DNA from: Thermogutta sp039793925
GTDB taxonomy: Bacteria > Planctomycetota > Planctomycetia > Pirellulales > Thermoguttaceae
Assembly (NCBI RefSeq): GCF_039793925.1
Contig: NZ_JBAMME010000003.1
Coordinates: forward strand, 6,682 to 70,681
Direction: 5' to 3'
Length of the DNA stretch: 64,000 nt
Part shown: piece after piece, positions 61,621 to 64,000 of the stretch
Position numbering within the stretch: position 1 is the stretch's first letter
How the letters are laid out: each line of letters begins with the position of its first letter
Program-made: the position numbers and the translations under genes
Notes under the pieces: generated by a model
What the model saw: only the letters and a program-made list of their open reading frames with translations
What the model was told of the DNA's origin: nothing
Databases searched by the model: none

Positions 61621-63609
61621 ATGAGAGTACCGCTTCTGATCATCAACTTCGTCGTTATGGGGTTGATCCTAAGAGTCGCTGAGGCCCGCCAGGGAACACT
61701 CGCTGACACAACCCGGGACGGCCCCGAGAGAGAGCTCGGTATCAGACCATGGCCAGTTGAAGACAGGTTCAAGAATCCTTGGCCTGAGGATTGGGAGAAC
61801 GACTGGCGAGCCCGTGCACGCTTTATTCTTACTTCTCAAGCCGCTATAAAAATAGATCGGATCAACACTTTTTTCGAGAACGAAAAGCGTACCTATGGCT
61901 ACTTAATGGCGCAGGTTCTCGCGGGCAACGCCGACGCTCTCAAACTGCTTCAGCAAGAGGATGTTCAGGCCAAAACGTGGCACCAGCATACCGCTGGGAT
62001 CGATTATTTTGCATGCTTCACATTAAAGCACCAGATACGAAAATACTTCTATTTCGGCCATTTACTTGACCCAACGTATAAAAAACGGATGTTCGATGGG
62101 GCAAAACTGTGGACGGAGCAAGATCCGATGCACCGTCCGCACCCAGCGTTCAAGGGTCCCGGACCAGGCTACACGCCGGAGGTCGTCAACAGTTGGGTCG
62201 ATACCCGAAACACTGAAAACCTATTTCTGATGCGGGAAACCTCAGTCTATCTGATGGCCGAAGAAACAGGGAATTACGAGACACGACAGCTGTACAAAGA
62301 CCATCTTCTCACTTATGCCAAATCACTCTACCGGGTAGGAATGGGTGAGTGGGATTCGGAGAACTATCTCGGCCACTCAATCGCGCCGCTGCTCAACTTG
62401 TACGACTTTGCAAAGGATCCGGAAGTGAAAATGGCGGCCAAGCTGGCTCTAGACTATATAATGACGGCTGGCGCTCTCAAGTACTACCGTGGGGCGTTCA
62501 ACGGCCCAAGCAAGAGAGACTATAACCATCCTCAGCCATTTGGTGGCAGTGCCGCGGCAATGCTGTGGGTTTATTTCGGCGACACCCCAACAATGAACAC
62601 ACGTTGGGAGTCAGATGAGGTGCATATCCTTACGAGTAGCTATCGACCACCGGCTGCAGTAGTGAAACTAGCCCGTAAACAATTCGACAGGCCGACGGAG
62701 GTGTTTGCCTCGAAAGCCGCCTATCACGCTCCGCAGAGAGGAGATTGGAAAACGCCACCCGAGAATCTGGAAACGCTCTACTTCGGTCATACCTTCCAAG
62801 TCGGATCGCTGGTGGGAGGAACACAAGAACCTGACGTGAACGGTTTCAAGGTGTTGGTATGGGACGAAGAGCGAGGGGCAGTGGCGCTTCAATGCGTGCC
62901 CGGCCCTGACCCACAGTTCGTGGGTTCCCCTCAGTACCAACCTGGAAAACTAGCCGGGCCCAACCGGGTGGCCCAAAACAGAAATCTCCTCGTTTGGTTG
63001 GTCAACAGGGGGGATGCACCTTGGCTGTGGGTAATCCCCCAAGCGATCAAAGTGGAGACAAGCGGAGGGGTGACATTCTTTCGGGCACGGCGGACATGGA
63101 TCGCCATACATCCTCTCAACCTTGAGCCATTCACCCCAAGCCAGGAGATGACATTGCGGCTCACGGCGCCTCCGGCCGATAAATCACTGTGGGCAGGACA
63201 TCAGGTCGTTACGGCCACCGGCAAGGGTGGAAACTATTGTGGCTTTGCCTTAGAGATCGGAGAAGAGCAGACCCATGGGAACTACGAGGCGTTCAAAAGG
63301 GCGATCCTCTCGAAAGCCAAAGTGAGTGTCGCTGAACTCAACGACGGCGTGGCGGGCTACACCGGCTCGGATGGGCATACGGTGCAGTTGGCATTCGGGC
63401 TGACCCCGGCCGACACGAAAATCTGGCGCGACGGAACCTTGCATGACCTGGCTGAACACGCCCAGTTCGTTGATCGAGAGGCGGGAAAAGGAGAGGACGG
63501 GCTGGTGTATCTGCGGTGGGGAGGTGGAACACTGCACGTGAACGCTGGAGGGGCTCGGTTCGTCGCGACCATTGACGAAACTGGAAAAGCGAGCTTCCGA
63601 AATGAATGA
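61621..63609 (+). CDS. Secreted toroid-fold protein, lyase-like
   Basis: A 662-residue protein with a signal peptide (residues ~1-23). Residues ~60-300 are helical, with stretches like those of (alpha/alpha)6-toroid polysaccharide lyases (e.g. NSWVDTRNTENLFLMRET, YETRQLYKDHLLTYAKSLY, GHSIAPLLNLYDFA). The second half (~330-660) is beta-rich, like the C-terminal sandwich of such enzymes (FQVGSLVGGTQEP, LRWGGGTLHVNAGGARF). Catalytic residues cannot be assigned, so a lyase role is inference from fold-like sequence. ATG 61621 follows GAGGAAT and has a promoter at 61512. Base composition is more AT-rich than in the permease gene. Confidence 0.65.
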   Translation: MRVPLLIINFVVMGLILRVAEARQGTLADTTRDGPERELGIRPWPVEDRFKNPWPEDWENDWRARARFILTSQAAIKIDRINTFFENEKRTYGYLMAQVLAGNADALKLLQQEDVQAKTWHQHTAGIDYFACFTLKHQIRKYFYFGHLLDPTYKKRMFDGAKLWTEQDPMHRPHPAFKGPGPGYTPEVVNSWVDTRNTENLFLMRETSVYLMAEETGNYETRQLYKDHLLTYAKSLYRVGMGEWDSENYLGHSIAPLLNLYDFAKDPEVKMAAKLALDYIMTAGALKYYRGAFNGPSKRDYNHPQPFGGSAAAMLWVYFGDTPTMNTRWESDEVHILTSSYRPPAAVVKLARKQFDRPTEVFASKAAYHAPQRGDWKTPPENLETLYFGHTFQVGSLVGGTQEPDVNGFKVLVWDEERGAVALQCVPGPDPQFVGSPQYQPGKLAGPNRVAQNRNLLVWLVNRGDAPWLWVIPQAIKVETSGGVTFFRARRTWIAIHPLNLEPFTPSQEMTLRLTAPPADKSLWAGHQVVTATGKGGNYCGFALEIGEEQTHGNYEAFKRAILSKAKVSVAELNDGVAGYTGSDGHTVQLAFGLTPADTKIWRDGTLHDLAEHAQFVDREAGKGEDGLVYLRWGGGTLHVNAGGARFVATIDETGKASFRNE

Positions 63610-64000
63610 TCCGGTTCGCATCCTTCCGCATTTGACTCACCCGGCCGAGGATGCGATATTGCCTGAGAGACTACACAACAACCGCGAGCGGCAAAGTCTT
63701 ATCCGATGGCCTCGCGAAGAAGACAGATTCGTCGCCAGCAAAAGTCAGCCGATTATTCTCCAAATTTCAGAACAGGCAGCATTGTCCGCAGCGGTATCGC
63801 CGGCGGCTCATTCTACCTCCCTGGCCGACACGGGTAGCGAACCTGATGAGCTCGGCGAGAAGAAATAAATGATCCATCACCGTAAAGCGGACCTGACAAG
63901 CTGCTCCCTTCGAAGATACGAACCCGACAAGCACGTCTCTTCAAGTGACGTTTCGGAGTGGCATGCTCGTTGCGCCCGCTCAACCTGGTTGTGTCTGCTG
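63610..64000. other. Right-edge region without supported gene
   Basis: About 390 bases. Two overlapping open frames at ~63570-63870 have neither ribosome site nor recognisable motif. The repeat at 63889 is listed separately. Confidence 0.4.
63889..63935. repeat. ACAAG-loop hairpin repeat, copy C
   Basis: GGACCTG, ACAAG, CTGCTCC at 63889-63907 is a degenerate stem-loop with two mismatches. A further CCCGACAAGCACGTC lies at 63923-63937, again with the ACAAG core. Orientation is opposite to copy D. Confidence 0.5.

Noticed and set aside
49350..62000. Right attachment site repeating the tRNA-Gln 3' end
   Set aside because: No copy of the 49326-49350 sequence was found by eye to the right. A search by program would be decisive.
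63570..63872. Two overlapping open frames at the right end
   Set aside because: Neither has a ribosome site or familiar motif, and they overlap each other and the lyase-like gene.
1..64000. Insertion sequences or transposases
   Set aside because: No transposase motif or flanking inverted repeat with target duplication was recognised. The only mobile-element trace is the decayed integrase.

Overview
The window reads as the chromosome of a planctomycete, most likely a Pirellulales-type member (a thermophilic Thermogutta-like genome is a guess, not shown). Reasons: DUF1559 prepilin-like proteins (left edge and 2251-3258), a secreted formylglycine sulfatase, a ThuA-like protein, a DUF4185 protein, a SEC-C-like/TPR protein, an FHA/Ser-Thr-kinase gene group, a J-domain-like serine protease and tiny lysine/arginine-rich proteins. 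No rRNA, insertion sequence or CRISPR array was seen. There is one 10-N assembly gap (11155-11164), whose length is wrong for the gene it interrupts.

Layout. 1-3.9 kb: DUF1559 proteins, a ferredoxin-like protein and a small lipoprotein. 4.3-8.8 kb: coiled-coil membrane protein, FHA protein, membrane Ser/Thr kinase and a further membrane protein, all on the + strand. 8.8-21.3 kb: sulfatase, TPR protein, AroH chorismate mutase, periplasmic cyclophilin, J-domain/trypsin/MORN-like protease, zinc-ribbon/PH membrane protein, ThuA-like protein and a 29-aa basic protein. 21.6-32.3 kb: a ceramidase-like/sialidase-like fusion, HEAT/TPR protein, a large membrane-anchored unknown, DUF4416 and a WecA-like phosphoglycosyl transferase, and a DUF4185 protein. 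32.6-37.6 kb: lysS, a LolCE/LolD-type ABC transporter, a FabZ-like dehydratase and a 32-aa basic protein. 37.8-46.6 kb: an exopolysaccharide locus in two divergent arms, one with O-antigen ligase-like and chain-length proteins, the other with a CelD-like acyltransferase, a polysaccharide deacetylase and a flippase-glycosyltransferase fusion. 46.9-48.8 kb: a thioredoxin/YHS-like protein.

49.3-58.7 kb looks like an acquired island. A tRNA-Gln gene lies 43 bases from the 3' end of a decayed tyrosine-recombinase gene. Next comes a tightly packed four-gene operon (50.2-57.4 kb) encoding a possible lipoprotein, a membrane protein, a membrane-spanning GTPase with intact G1/G3/G4 motifs, and a single-pass membrane protein. 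I recognise no described system in it, and it is the best candidate here for something new. On its far side is a broken chimera of a type III-B Cmr1 N-terminus and a DUF3800 domain. The window ends with a lactate-permease family gene, a small conserved-looking membrane protein and a secreted protein resembling polysaccharide lyases.

A family of short hairpins with a 5-base loop (ACAAG/CTTGT; best copy at 60850-60868) occurs in four spacers. Family names come from motif recognition by eye; no database search was run.
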